Assembly (NCBI GenBank): GCA_964007475.1
Contig: OZ023273.1
Location: forward strand, 85,261,712 to 85,325,711
DNA: 64,000 nt
Direction: 5' to 3'
From: Hybos culiciformis
Taxonomy: Eukaryota; Arthropoda; Insecta; Diptera; Hybotidae
Part shown: positions 31,877 through 42,659 of the stretch, in pieces
How positions within the stretch are numbered: position 1 is the stretch's first letter
Layout of the letters: each line of letters starts with the position of its first letter
Program-made: the position numbers and the translations under genes
Notes under the pieces: generated by a model
What the model was told of the DNA's origin: nothing
The model's database searches: none
Seen by the model: the letters and a program-made list of their open reading frames with translations, nothing else

Positions 31877-33491
31877 GTACAGGCAAATTGTCTAAAATAA
31901 ACAAAAAAATTGTGAAGTGGCTGTAACTTCACAGAAAAAAAAGAGTAGCCTTTTCATCTAAACTTTAAATAAAATCATTTAATGTTTGTGATTGAATTTT
32001 AGCCATTTAAACTGTTTAATTGAACCAGCTATTCTTAATTAAATGATTTGCTACAAATCGTAATTATTTGATTCATTTAATAATTTAAATGAAATATCTA
32101 ATTTGCATTATCCGTTTTTGACCCCTCAAATACAAAAAAACAACTCAAATGTTTTTTTTGATTTTTTTTTTGGTTTTTTTTAAATTTTTTTTTTTTAACT
32201 TTTTTGGTTTTTTTTTTGTTTTTTTTTTCTTTTTTCTTTTTTTTTAAACTTTTTTGGTTGGTCACACATCTAAGTACTATCCACTACGAGACATTGCTTT
32301 TTTTTTTTTAGCTTTTTTGGTCGGTCACCCATCTAAGTTCTATCACAACGAGGCGTTGCTTAACAGTTTTGTTCAATGTTATGAATTCTTCCACTGAGCT
32401 ATGTCAGTGATATACAACAATGTATTAATAGACAATATAAAATCGGTTTCTATGAAAACTTTCTACAATTGTCAAAGAATGTTATTGTACAATTCTACTA
32501 TTTTTGTAGTTGATATATTGAAATATTTATTTCAAATCAAATAATTAAATTTGTTGAATCACATAATGTTTAGATAATTTTAAAATTTACCTTAATTTTC
32601 ATTTTAACAAATTTGTTTTAATATTTCAAATAAATGAATTGTTAAAAACAACTATTGAATTTAATAATTCTTTCAATTAATTATTTGTATTTTAAAACTC
32701 AAATCAATGAATTTGCATTAGAAAAATCAGTCAATTTTGAATTTTTTTTCAACTATTTAAGTAATTAATTTGTTTAAAACATTAGTTAAATTAAAGAAAG
32801 CTGATTCATTTAATTATGATTAGTCAATTATTCTAATTTATTTCTTTCTGTGTTGGTATAGACCTTTGAAAATGTATATATTTCAAGAAACCAAGGAGTC
32901 CCTAGCGAAGAAGAGTGTGCTGGAGTGGCCACGCTTGACCCTTTGCGGCACATGTAAATAATATTATTTTGTAATTTTTTTTATGTAAATCACTACCAAT
33001 ATAGACAAGTTTGGTAAATTTAGTATACTAAGATCTTAAATAATAAGCTACATTACTATAATTTTGTTTCTGTTAATAATAATATTACTGAAATAAACAG
33101 AAAAATTTTGTTTTATTCGAATAAATTTGATTTCACGAAAAAAAATATTTTGGTTTTTAACGTTCTATATTTTTATACAATTGCACAAAAATTTTATGAA
33201 ATTTTACCGCCCATTATTTGCCACTCTAGGCTCGAGCCTAGAGTGCTTATTTGTAAATCCATCACTGCTCCTAAGTTTTAAACAGTTTAAACATGATTAT
33301 TTCGTGTTTAGAGTCATACAAAGTATTTGAAAAACTTCATTGTCAAATAAATACTAAGTCGAGCACACTATTTAATGCTCGGGGCTCATCGGATTCTTCA
33401 AAAGAATATGTTTGTGTATGAGTATAGAAAGTTGCAGATACTTCGTAATTTTTTTGTTTATTTGATGATTTTCGACTTAACTTTCCTGTAC
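31877..33491. mobile_element. 1.6-kb inverted-terminal element in the left Penelope arm (TA target)
   Basis: It starts GTACAGGCAAATTGTC and ends (reverse-complemented) GTACAGGAAAGTTAAG, with TA on both sides (31875-31876, 33492-33493). The right arm reads through uninterrupted at about 41296-41335. There is no transposase frame. Inside are an apparently nested element with CACAGAAA ends (about 31930-32852), the 5S/tRNA-like units at 32256-32407, and a perfect 24-bp palindrome centred on CTCGAG at 33221-33244. The TA flank suggests the Tc1/mariner superfamily or a MITE of that type. Confidence 0.6.
32256..32407 (-). repeat. Chimeric tRNA-like / 5S-rRNA-like Pol III-type unit
   Basis: Read on the minus strand, CATAGCTCAGTGG matches a tRNA A box. 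It is followed by TTAAGCAACG (5S-like box A) and AACTTAGATGGGTGACCGAC (5S box C). After an A-rich linker a second unit at 32256-32297 repeats the 5S part (AGTACTTAGATGTGTGACC), and then another A-rich stretch follows. 5S-headed SINEs (SINE3 class) carry these internal promoter boxes; a tRNA-like 5' half joined to a 5S-like half is unusual. No cloverleaf can be drawn. Confidence 0.55.
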
Positions 33492-33792
33492 TATTTGTTT
33501 TTTTGTGGATAAACATTTTCAAAAATATTTTTATGAGACAATTAACAAATTTTTTATCATATTTAATACAATATAAATAGGTACTTTTTAACAAAACAAT
33601 AGTATTTTTTTTTTTTATTTTTATCGGTCAATGCTCTTAAATATGTTGTCAGAATTATTTAAATAAAGAAGATTGAATTGGACCTATGGTACGTTATTTA
33701 TCATTTTACATGATTTCTTCTTTTTTTCTATTAGGATGCTTTCCCAAGCGTCAAGACTTGCTACATCATTTATAGATTTAATTAATTTTAAG

Positions 33793-35110
33793 TTATTTGA
33801 ATTTATTCCGAAATGGTTTTCTTCGTGGACATGTTGGGACATGTTTTATGTGAGCACAATGTTCTTTGAATCTTGTAAGTATTGAACGTTTTGTTTGTCC
33901 AATATAACATGCATTACAATCATCACATTTTATTTCATAGATTCCACTTTTTTGATGTGCTGGAATTTGTTCTTTCGGATTTCCTAATAAACTTTTTAAG
34001 TTGCTATTGTTCGTAAAAACTAGTTCCATGTTATGATTTTTTGAAATTTTTGCTATTTTATATGTTGTTTGTCGTATTTAAATTTTTTCCTTTCTATCAA
34101 TTTTTTCTCTTGTTGAAATAATGTTGTTAGTTCATTTCTTTAGATTTTTTTAGCTTGTTTTTTCCTTAAGTTATTGATTTCGTATTTTTGAAAACCCTTA
34201 ATTTTTGCTATTTCTTCAATATAATTTTTTTCTTTCATGAAGTCTGTAATCGACAGTGGTACTACATTCTGTGAATCATTGAACTCATTGCGGCAAATTT
34301 ATTGGAGCTTGTCGTATATGAATCACATGTTATATATCTTGCGGAATTCAATGTTATTATTTTTTCTTTTAATAAGAAGGTCCAAAAATGGAAGTTGTTC
34401 GTTCTTTTCAGTTTCAACTGTAAACTTAATTGAAGGAAATTGTTATTTAATATTTCTAAAGTTGAGTATACGTCATTTCGTTTAATTATTGTAAATACAT
34501 CGTCCACATAGCGTAACCATAATCTTGGTAATACATGTTGAAGTTCTAATCTCGTTTCTAGTGCTGCCATAAATGTAGGTATTTGAAGCAAAACAGGACA
34601 GCGGGTTGCCCATACTTGTCCCTTGGGTCAATTTATAGTATGAACCGTCAAATTGTAGCTGGTTTTCTTCCATACACATTTTAACTGCATCCAAATATAT
34701 TTCAATTTTTTCATTTTCTAGATCAGAATTACACAACCATTCATTTATATATTTTAGAGTTTCAGGTATAGGAATACTTGGATATAGTGATACAACGTCG
34801 AATGAAACTAATATTTCATCTTTTTCTAGTTGTACATTTTTTATTTTATCTATTAGTTCAAATGAATTTTTTATTTATAAGGTTGGTAGAGGAATTAGTT
34901 TGTTGAATTCATACACTAACCATTTGGCCACACCATATGTTGGAGATTGAATATTCGAAACAATTGGTCTCATTTCATTCCCAGGCTTATGAACTTTAGG
35001 CAAGCCGTATAGTCTTCGTAAAATTGGGTTGGAAGAAACCAATCGCTATTTTGGTATTTTTAAAGTTCTATGAATTTTTGAGATACATTGATTGGATCGT
35101 TTGATCCTTA
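33793..35110 (-). pseudogene. Penelope-like reverse transcriptase with GIY-YIG endonuclease, broken
   Basis: In minus order: LRRLYGLPKVHKPGNEMRPI, SFDVVSLYPSIPI, YYKLTQGTSMGNPLS, WLRYVDDVFTII (catalytic YVDD), then downstream the GIY-YIG block GIYEIKCDDCNACYIGQTKR followed by RFKEHCAHIKH. A CX2C inside GIY-YIG is typical of Penelope-like elements. The family inserts by endonuclease cleavage and target-primed reverse transcription. The N-terminus is missing. A stop is present at about 34880, and frameshifts at about 34600, 34265 and 34050-34230 break the frame. Not functional. Confidence 0.88.
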
Positions 35111-35521
35111 ACTAAAATTATTAAAATTAATTAAATCTATCAATGATGTAGCAAGTCTTGACGCTTGGGAAAGCATCCTAATAGAAAAAAAAGAAGAAAT
35201 CATGTAAAATGATAAATAACGAGCCAAATCCAATTCAATCTTCTTTATTTAAATTAAGCTGACAACATAGAGTGCGTCCCATAAGTAAAAATATTTCAAA
35301 CATAGGAATTCCCTTTTCTGCAAAGTCCTACAACTATTTTCTGCAAAGTCCTACAACTATTTTCTGAAAAATCTTACACATAAAATATCTTTTGACTTTT
35401 AATTTTTTGAATCTGCTTAGATTATATACTTTATAAATTAATAAAAAAATAATTAAAAAAAAATGAATACTGAAACAAAAAAAAAAGTGATGTCGCCATA
35501 CCAATTATTTCCAAATTTATA

Positions 35522-36776
35522 ATGGATATAAATAATCTTATAAATGCATTTTTGGAGGTAAATAAAAGTTAAGCATTTTATTGAATAAAAGTAATAATAG
35601 AATATTTTCAGATAGAGGAGGACGATTCCGATACTGAAAATTTAAATACTAATATCACATTATCAGCTGCAGTACCGTTTATAAAAAACCAACCAGTAAG
35701 GCAGGAGGACTACATTGAAAAGGTTGTTCCTAATTACAACAATGTTGAATTCCAACAAGCGTTTCGCATGATGAGAGAAGCGTACGAGTTTCTACTTGCC
35801 AAAGTTTGGAATAGTTCAGGTTTTCTTGATGTGGGACGTCCTCAAACAGATTTAAATAACCAGTTGCTGGCTGTTATATGGTTATTAGCAACACCAGACT
35901 CATTCAGGTAATACAAAAATTTTCAAAAAAATCTATTTCAATTGAATAAATTTTTATTTAATTTTAGATCAGTAGGAGAAAAATTTGGTTTTCCCAAATC
36001 AACCCTTTCTCGGTTTTTTTTCAGAATCGTGAGAATTTTGAATAAAATTGCAGCTGAAATAATAAAATGGCCTAGTCCAGAAGAAATTGTTAAAAAAATT
36101 GATGGTTTTAAACGCAAATCGCCATTCAACAATGTAGTTGGAGCTATAGATGGAACTTACGTTCCGATAAGTCCACCATCGGATCAAGCTATATGGTATC
36201 GGAACAGAAATAAGTTCCATTCTATTACTCTGCAGGCGATTTGCGATTTCGAAATGCGTTTCTTGGACTGTTCAGTCGGTTACCAAGTTCCGTACACGAT
36301 GCCAGGATTTTCAATAAATCCCGAATTTTTGAAAAAGTTTCAGAAAATCCTGTAATTTATTTTCCAAACCAATCAGTCATTCTTGCTGATAAAGCATACC
36401 CATTGTTAAATTGGTGTATAACACCCTTCATGGATAGGGGAAATCTAAATTTAAAACAAAAAAAAATTTAACACTAGGCACTCGGGTACCCGAAATGTAG
36501 TGGAGAGATAATTCGCGCTGCTATTTGGTAGGTTCCGTCGACTACAACAACTCAATATGCACTGTACGGAATGGTATGCACCGACAATTCTTGCGTGTTG
36601 TGTTTTACACAACATATGCTTAATGCACCGTGATAATTACATTGAAACTTATTTACAAGATGGAACTTATCAAGCATGTCAAAGCAATCCGAACATAACT
36701 TTTCTAACGATGATGATAATTTGCACCAAGAAGGAGAATTGGCTCGTAATGCAATGTTGGATATAATTCGATAATA
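35522..36776 (+). pseudogene. HARBI1-like transposase (DDE_Tnp_4), frameshifted
   Basis: Exons 35522-35557, 35612-35907 and 35968 onward join in phase with GT-AG borders. Catalytic landmarks: first Asp in VVGAIDGTYVPI, second in VILADKAYPLL, Glu in RNVVERI. A KFHSITLQAICD block precedes a one-base loss near 36282 that shifts the frame before SSVHDARIFN. A second shift near 36460-36475 follows an A9 run, and a stop lies near 36526. Enough remains to name it, but it cannot make a full nuclease. Confidence 0.85.
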
Positions 36777-36839
36777 AACGAATTTCTTTAAAATAAATAT
36801 TAGTAATGTTACTCGATACTTTATTGCGAATTAAATTTT

Positions 36840-38240
36840 AATGCGCATGGCTTCGGTAAGTTGTATTTAGATTCGCAAATTTAGCTCGGTAAATGCTCCA
36901 TTACATGCATCAATACACATGCAATTATAGAGGAATGTAAATTGTATTTACATTTCCCTGTGATGTAAATTGTATTTACATTCTTCATTTTGAACTGCGT
37001 AATACTATAAACAAAAATAATATCACTCACACTCCCAATATTTCAAACAGACAAATACCAAAAAAAAAAAAAAATTGCAAATGTATACCTCTCACATGCA
37101 TCATATCAATGTCAAACAAAGCTTAGTTTATAATGCTAAAAATCTATATTTTCCCTCTGAGCTAATCTATATTTTCCCTCTGAGCAAACAAAAAAAAAAA
37201 AAAAAGAACCAATAAAAAAATACGCGGCTATTTTTTTTTTTTTTCTAAAAAGCGGCCAGTCGATCAGTCGATGAATTTTCTTAACATGTGTTTCAATCTA
37301 CTATTTTTAAAGGATCTTCGAACCTCTACTACTAAATTTTTAAACGAGTGTGGTTGGATTTTAGTACAAAAATTTAAACCACACTTCAAAAATTGCACTT
37401 ATTTTTATTCAAAAAAACAAAATGAATAAAAATAGAACAATGGTAACCCTGAAAATATCTTTGTTGTCATTATAAAGTTTGCTGTCAAATGTCAAGTAAG
37501 AATTTTTTTTTTCTTTTATCAACAAACGAGGAAAATGGCAGCAACAAGGAGATTATTTATTGTAAATATAAATTATAACTATATATTTATTATTTGATTT
37601 TATTTTTAATTATAAAAAAAAATAATTATAAAATTATTATTATTTTTTTTAATAATTAAAAATAAAATTAAATAAAATTTAAGAAGACCATTAGTTCCTA
37701 AAATAATAAAAAAAAAATTAGTAATTTTTCTGAAAAAAAATTATTCGATTTTTTTTTTTGCAAAAAAGAAAATGAATAATTTTTTTTGGAAAAATTACTA
37801 ATTTTTTTTTAATATTTTAGGAATTAGCTGATCTTAAATCATCCGGTTTGAAATCATTTCGAGAAATAAATTTACTTCCGTATTAATTAAATTTTATTTC
37901 CTTGCTTCATTTTGAACTTTTTTGTTTATTTTTTTCATTGTAAATGTATTGTTTTCAACGCCCTCTCCCATGCACATTAAAGCAGTATACAATACATGGT
38001 AATCAAATTTGTTATACAGCTCGTTGTGTATACACACAAACACATAGACACTCGTCAATATTATATCACTCGACCTTCGGTCTCGTGATATAAATATGAC
38101 TCGTGTCTATGTGTTTGTGTGTATACACAACTCGCAAGAATAACAAATTTTCTTGCCATGTATTATCTACTATAAGTAATGTTTGTACATAACTCATTGT
38201 GTGTAAATCTATTTATACACTCCAATAACTATTAATAAAA
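36840..38240. repeat. MITE-like insert with a 120-bp near-palindrome
   Basis: Contains TGTAAATTGTATTTACATT foldbacks (36935-36985). A large hairpin at 38020-38144 has arms of about 56 bases built on TTGTGTATACACACAAACAC, with its tip at GACCTTCGGTC. A related region with the same order of blocks (GTATTTAG, CAATACACATGCA, AATAATATCACTCAC, AAATTTGTTATACA) lies at 46590-47100, so this is a dispersed family. No coding frame. Confidence 0.6.
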
Positions 38241-38578
38241 AATTTAAAAATATTTTAAATAAAAAACTATGATTTTTTATATTTTCAAGGCGCTTTTGTT
38301 ATTATTTTACTGTGGCTCCGATCTTTCTGAATTGGCGCAAATGAACTTTAGGTAGACACTAAAAAAAATTTAATTATAGCGATTTAATTTTCACGGATTT
38401 AAATATTTTTTTGGCCCATATTTGCATAAGTTTTTACTGGTAGTACAGTACAACAGTTAGACAACTTATATAAAAATGAAGAAACTTTTTGTTTATTTAG
38501 TTATAAGATTTATTATCCATTAAAACATAATTTAAAATGGTTTTAAAAATATTATAATAATAATAATAATAATAAACG

Positions 38579-38849
38579 AGCAAAATATGGAGATGAAGCA
38601 AAAATTATTACAAACAATGCAACAATCTGTAGAAGTTTTCAAAACAACGATGGAAAAGTTAATTGATAAACTATAATGATGATTTTAAGTGGAATTTGAG
38701 TTTCAAAAATCTTAAACGGCATCGACAGCACAATTCCACTTTAAATCATCATTATAGTTTATCAATTAACTTTTCCATCGTTGTTTTGAAAACTTCTACA
38801 GATTGTTGCATTATTTGTAATAATTTTTGTTTCATCTCCATATTTTGCT
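38579..38849. repeat. Inverted duplication of the 3' end of the Myb-like gene
   Basis: Arms 38579-38697 and 38731-38849 (about 119 bases each) are near-perfect reverse complements around a 33-base spacer. The right arm is the true C-terminal coding end of the minus-strand protein (through KLIDKL and its stop); the left arm is its inverted copy. A transcript through both would form a long duplex matching the gene. Confidence 0.85.
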
Positions 38850-39560
38850 GAAAACGATTTGATTGCTCTTCTCTACTGAGTATACTGTTTTCATTTGCTC
38901 TTCTTACTTCGTGCAGAACAAGATCAGTATTGGATAATCTTTTTCTTTTTTTAGGCAATAAATTTAAACGATCTGCTTCTTCTTCGGTGTCATTCGTAAA
39001 TAATGATGGTGATGTTGACGTAGATGGGATATTAAAAGACCCAGATTCCGCTATTAATGGGGGTGACATAAAATGTTCTTTTTGAAATATTTGATCAAAC
39101 TCATCTTCATATTTGAAATATGCTGGGTCATTTCCCGTCTTTTTATTATGATCTTTGGTACGTGTATATTGATACTTTAAAGCAGTAAACTTTTTACGGC
39201 ATTGATCAGGAGTATACTGGAAATTGGTTTTAACAAGGGAATTAGATATCTCAGTCCATACTTCCGAATTCGATGTTGTTGAATCCTTGAATTTTTTTAA
39301 ATTAATTTTGTAAAAATCTATCAAAGTTTTGATGCCGAAGTCATTCCATTTCGTTTTCTGGAAACGCTTAGGAACATCATCTTCATACCCGTGGTCAGAA
39401 GTCTCTTGAAGTACAGTATCATCTTAAATTTAAAAAAAATTTTATGTAATTATTTTTATTAGCATATAACATTAACTAGTGACAAACCTACCTGTGAATT
39501 CTGGGAGATTTATAGCATAATTTTCGATAATACTATCAATACTATCAGTGTTGTAGTTTT
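38752..39560 (-). CDS. Harbinger partner protein with trihelix Myb/SANT-like domain
   Basis: Exons 39493-39560 and 38752-39422 join with a GTAGG donor and a TTTAAG acceptor; a first exon further upstream is not located. The domain shows WTEISNSL, then PDQCRKKFTALKYQYTRTKD, the trihelix (Myb_DNA-bind_4-like) pattern. It is followed by an acidic Ser-rich stretch, a KKRKR basic patch, and a C-terminal helix with Gln-rich heptads (EMKQKLLQIMQQSVEVF). In PIF/Harbinger elements this second protein brings the nuclease into the nucleus and to the ends. No stop interrupts the visible part. Confidence 0.7.
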
Positions 39561-39829
39561 CTGAAAATAAACAGTAAAGTTTTTATTATATTTTCATTAT
39601 TAATTATGAAAAAAAAAGATTAAACTGCGAATGATGTGTACAAGCTCGATTTGTTTGAAACTTGTACAGAGGCTAGAGGCGATGTTTTGGAGTTTTCGTT
39701 TGCCAAAATTTATACGGGAAAAATATGAGCGAATAAATTCTGGCTAAACACATTTTTATATTTTCATATATAATATGTTAAAACCAAGCTTTGAATGCCA
39801 AATCTCCAAAAAGTTGGGGTTCTCGGCTA

Positions 39830-40140
39830 CATGACATAACCGTGAATGTCATAACCGCGAATTTGTTTTGTCATGTCCGCGAAATAATAAATAAAAGTGT
39901 CATAACCGCGCAAAATGAAACACAAAAATTAGGTTTTTATCATTTCGCGGTTATACCAAAAAAATTTTTTATAAACGCGAAAAACTTAGCATTTTTTTTG
40001 TGATAACCGCAATTTCGCGGTTATGATAAAAATAAAATTAGTTTCGCGGTTATAAAAAAAAAATATGTTATAACCGCGAAACTCATACAAATTCCAGTTT
40101 CGCGGTTATGACAAACATTTTTCGCGGTTATGTCAGTTCA
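39830..40140. repeat. Array of CATAACCGCGAAA motifs in both orientations
   Basis: About eight exact copies of ATAACCGCG (or its complement CGCGGTTAT) and several one-off copies fall within 310 bases, bounded by TGACATAACCG on the left and CGGTTATGTCA on the right. It may be a small element with inverted ends and internal palindromic copies, or a transposase-binding array of the enclosing Harbinger element. Confidence 0.6.
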
Positions 40141-40885
40141 CCGGGGTTGCCCACACAAAACGTGTTGGATTTGACATTACGGTGACCGCCATGTAGGGCA
40201 TATCAGAGTTTAAAAAAATGTCCGTGCTGTTCCGTCACATATGAAATCTTTGGGGTTTATACCTCGGAAAACAGACTTGGATTTCGAGGTTTGGGTATCG
40301 CCTCAACCTTGTTACAATTTTCAGAAAGTATCTCGAATGAATTTATTCCAAAAAAAAAAAAAAATCATTTTCCTTACCCATTTTTGCACACGTATATGCT
40401 GAATTAATTGCAATTATTTATTTAATTTTAATTTTAATTTTATTTGAAAATAAATTAAAAAATTTTAAAAATCACTTTTTTATTTTTATTTTTACACAAC
40501 AATTGAAAATAAACAAACCATAGGCAACAAACATAGGACTACTTAAAAGTAGTCCTAGAAAAAACATTTTTATGGGAAATTTGAAATTTCCCTTTGCAGA
40601 ATTTTATAAAATCGATTCTCATTTCGGAACGGCTTTTCACTGAAATTATCCTACATCTATAATTTTTGCTGTCGTTCCAAAAGTAACGAAAACCTAGAAA
40701 AAAAATATTGTCCTAGTTTTTTGTAAAATAGTGTCTTATGGGACGCACTCATATTTGAGAGCATTGACCGATTAAAAAAAAAAAAAAATATACTATTGTT
40801 TTGTTAAAAAGTACCTATTTGTATTGTATTAAATATGATAAAAAATTTGTTAATTGTTTCATAAAAATATTTTTGAAAATGTTTT

Positions 40886-41296
40886 ACCTGCCATTTACAC
40901 AGGATGTTTTCGAAGATTTTTTTTTAATGTATTTTCGTAAAAATCTCCGAAATAATTTTCACTTTGCGGATTAAAATCTAGATTTTAGTTTGGATTAAAA
41001 TATTTTTCTAAATAAAACAATTTAAATTTTGATTTTAATTTTAAATGTATATATCAAAAAAATAAATTATATCAAATAATATTTTTTTTCAATTATTTAT
41101 TTTTTTATCTTTGATATTTCTATTTTAAAAAATTTTTTTTTCCATCTTTTTTTTTTGACAGGATATAATTAATATTTTAAGAAAGATTTTTAGTCCAGAC
41201 TAAAATCAAGATTTTTTCGATTTATACAACTTTTACACACACAGTCAAAAAAAATCTTGATTTTAATCTTCGAAAACATCCTGTGTAAATGGCAAG
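40886..41296. mobile_element. 411-bp MITE with TTA target duplication (Harbinger-type)
   Basis: Terminal repeats of 31 bp start CCTGCCATTTACACAGGATG on the left and CTTGCCATTTACACAGGATG on the right (one difference). TTA flanks it at 40883-40885 and 41297-41299. The left Penelope arm near 33507-33520 (GTGGATAAACATT) is the empty site. No coding frame. Confidence 0.9.
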
Positions 41297-42245
41297 TTAT
41301 CCACAAAAAAAAAACAAAAATAAAAAAAATTTAAAAAGATTTTTTTGATACCTGAAATTTGTAATAAGCAGTTTAGTCTCAAAAATTTATTAACTGAAGA
41401 TGGTATAGTAAATAATAAAACCGAAATACATTTTAAATAAAAAGAAAAAAGTTTAATTTAATTTATTTGCTTTTTTATTTTTTAAACTTAGTAAATCGTA
41501 ACTTGGTGGTAAAAAAGAGAAAAAAGAAAAAATCTTTTCTTTTCCTTAAATAAATTATAAGAGATTCTACGGTACTCAAATACATATAAAAATATGTTGA
41601 ATACAATGAAGTTAGTTCCAATGAACTTAGATCCGAAAAAAAATAATTACAGCACAGAAATATAATGAACCACCAAAAAGTGAATTTGTATCCAAAGGAA
41701 ATGAATTTACACCAAATTTTTAAAATGAACTTAATTTCAATGAATTTAGAATCCAAAACATAAACAAACTTACTTTAAAATAAATGCAACCTTTCATGAA
41801 ACCTATTTTCCTCCAACTTTTACACTTTGAAGAAAAAAGCTTTAATATGATACATAAGAATAAAGCTTTTAATGAGAATATCGTAAAACTGTCGGAGCTT
41901 CCGAGGGCAAACATTTTTTTCCAATTTTATGTTACTATCTAAATTTCTTGAATTCATAAAAATAATTTTCTTATTTTTCAGATTATAAAAAATGGAAAAC
42001 TATATTGATATAGTATATAAATATCACAATAAGCAGAAAATTATTGACCCTGCTGATTTTGAAATGGCTGTTCGTTTTTTAAATTTGAACCCAAGTAATT
42101 TCGAGAGGAAAAATAATCAGTCGTACGAAAGAAAGACTTAGTGAATTACTTAAGATGAAAAATACTCCGAAAGAAAGGAAAACATTTTCCGACCTCTTCC
42201 ACCGTTCAAAATCAAATCAAGGTAATAATACTTTTATAAATTTAA

Positions 42246-42659
42246 TTGAGCACAGCTAATACCGCAAAGCAATTTTGAGCTACCGTAAAAACCGATTTTC
42301 TGCGTTATTTCGTATTTATTTTAAATAAAAATTATGAAAAACTAAAGATATTAATTTTATTGAATTTTTGTAAAAAGAATTTCTTAAAATTATTTCATAA
42401 TTAATTAGAAAACTGAATTTATTTTCTTTTTGCCCCAGAAAGAATTGATCCGTCACAAAAAAATTTTTTTGTTTCTTTTTCACAGCGTTTCTTTTGCATC
42501 GAAATTTGGTTTTGCTGCATTTTTCTGTAATAATCATATTATAAAAAAAACAAAAGCAGTTGTTTGCAGTTGATTTTTTTGCTTTTATTTAAAATTAGCT
42601 GTGAACAGGTTTCCGGAGCATTCCTTCAAAAATTGATTTGCGGTATTAGCTGTGCTCAA
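42246..42659. mobile_element. MITE with TTGAGCACAGCTAATACCGC ends
   Basis: The left end TTGAGCACAGCTAATACCGC is repeated inverted at the right (GCGGTATTAGCTGTGCTCAA), and the match extends to about 30 bases. The interior has no coding frame. A target duplication could not be defined. Confidence 0.7.

Larger units (their letters stand above)
35270..40750 (+). mobile_element. PIF/Harbinger element, 5.5 kb, in the right Penelope arm
   Basis: The ends are perfect 16-bp inverted repeats GAGTGCGTCCCATAAG. The 3-bp duplication ATA flanks it (35267-35269, 40751-40753). The inverted left arm at 33625-33662 is the empty site (GACAACATATTTAAGAGC in the equivalent reading). It carries the usual two genes: a DDE nuclease on the plus strand and a Myb/SANT-like protein on the minus strand, plus nested repeats at 36840-38240, 38579-38849 and 39830-40140. 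Confidence 0.92.
31634..41553 (-). mobile_element. Penelope-like element with long inverted flanking arms (composite of nested insertions)
   Basis: The minus-strand RT/GIY-YIG coding region (33793-35110) is flanked by inverted copies of the same sequence. The left arm is 31634-31876 plus 33492-33793. The right arm is 35115-35269 plus 40751-40885 plus 41297-41553. Both arms include the C-terminal codons of the element (in the right arm SINDVASLDAWESILIEKKE on the plus strand), so the right arm is a 5'-truncated copy in opposite orientation. Penelope-like elements typically show such inverted partial copies (pLTRs). Three DNA transposons later landed in the arms, each with a matching empty site in the other arm. 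Confidence 0.8.

Noticed and set aside
31930..32852. Nested CACAGAAA-ended element as a firm feature
   Set aside because: The end similarity is only about 8-10 bases of low-complexity sequence and no target duplication fits; it is mentioned only as a suggestion.
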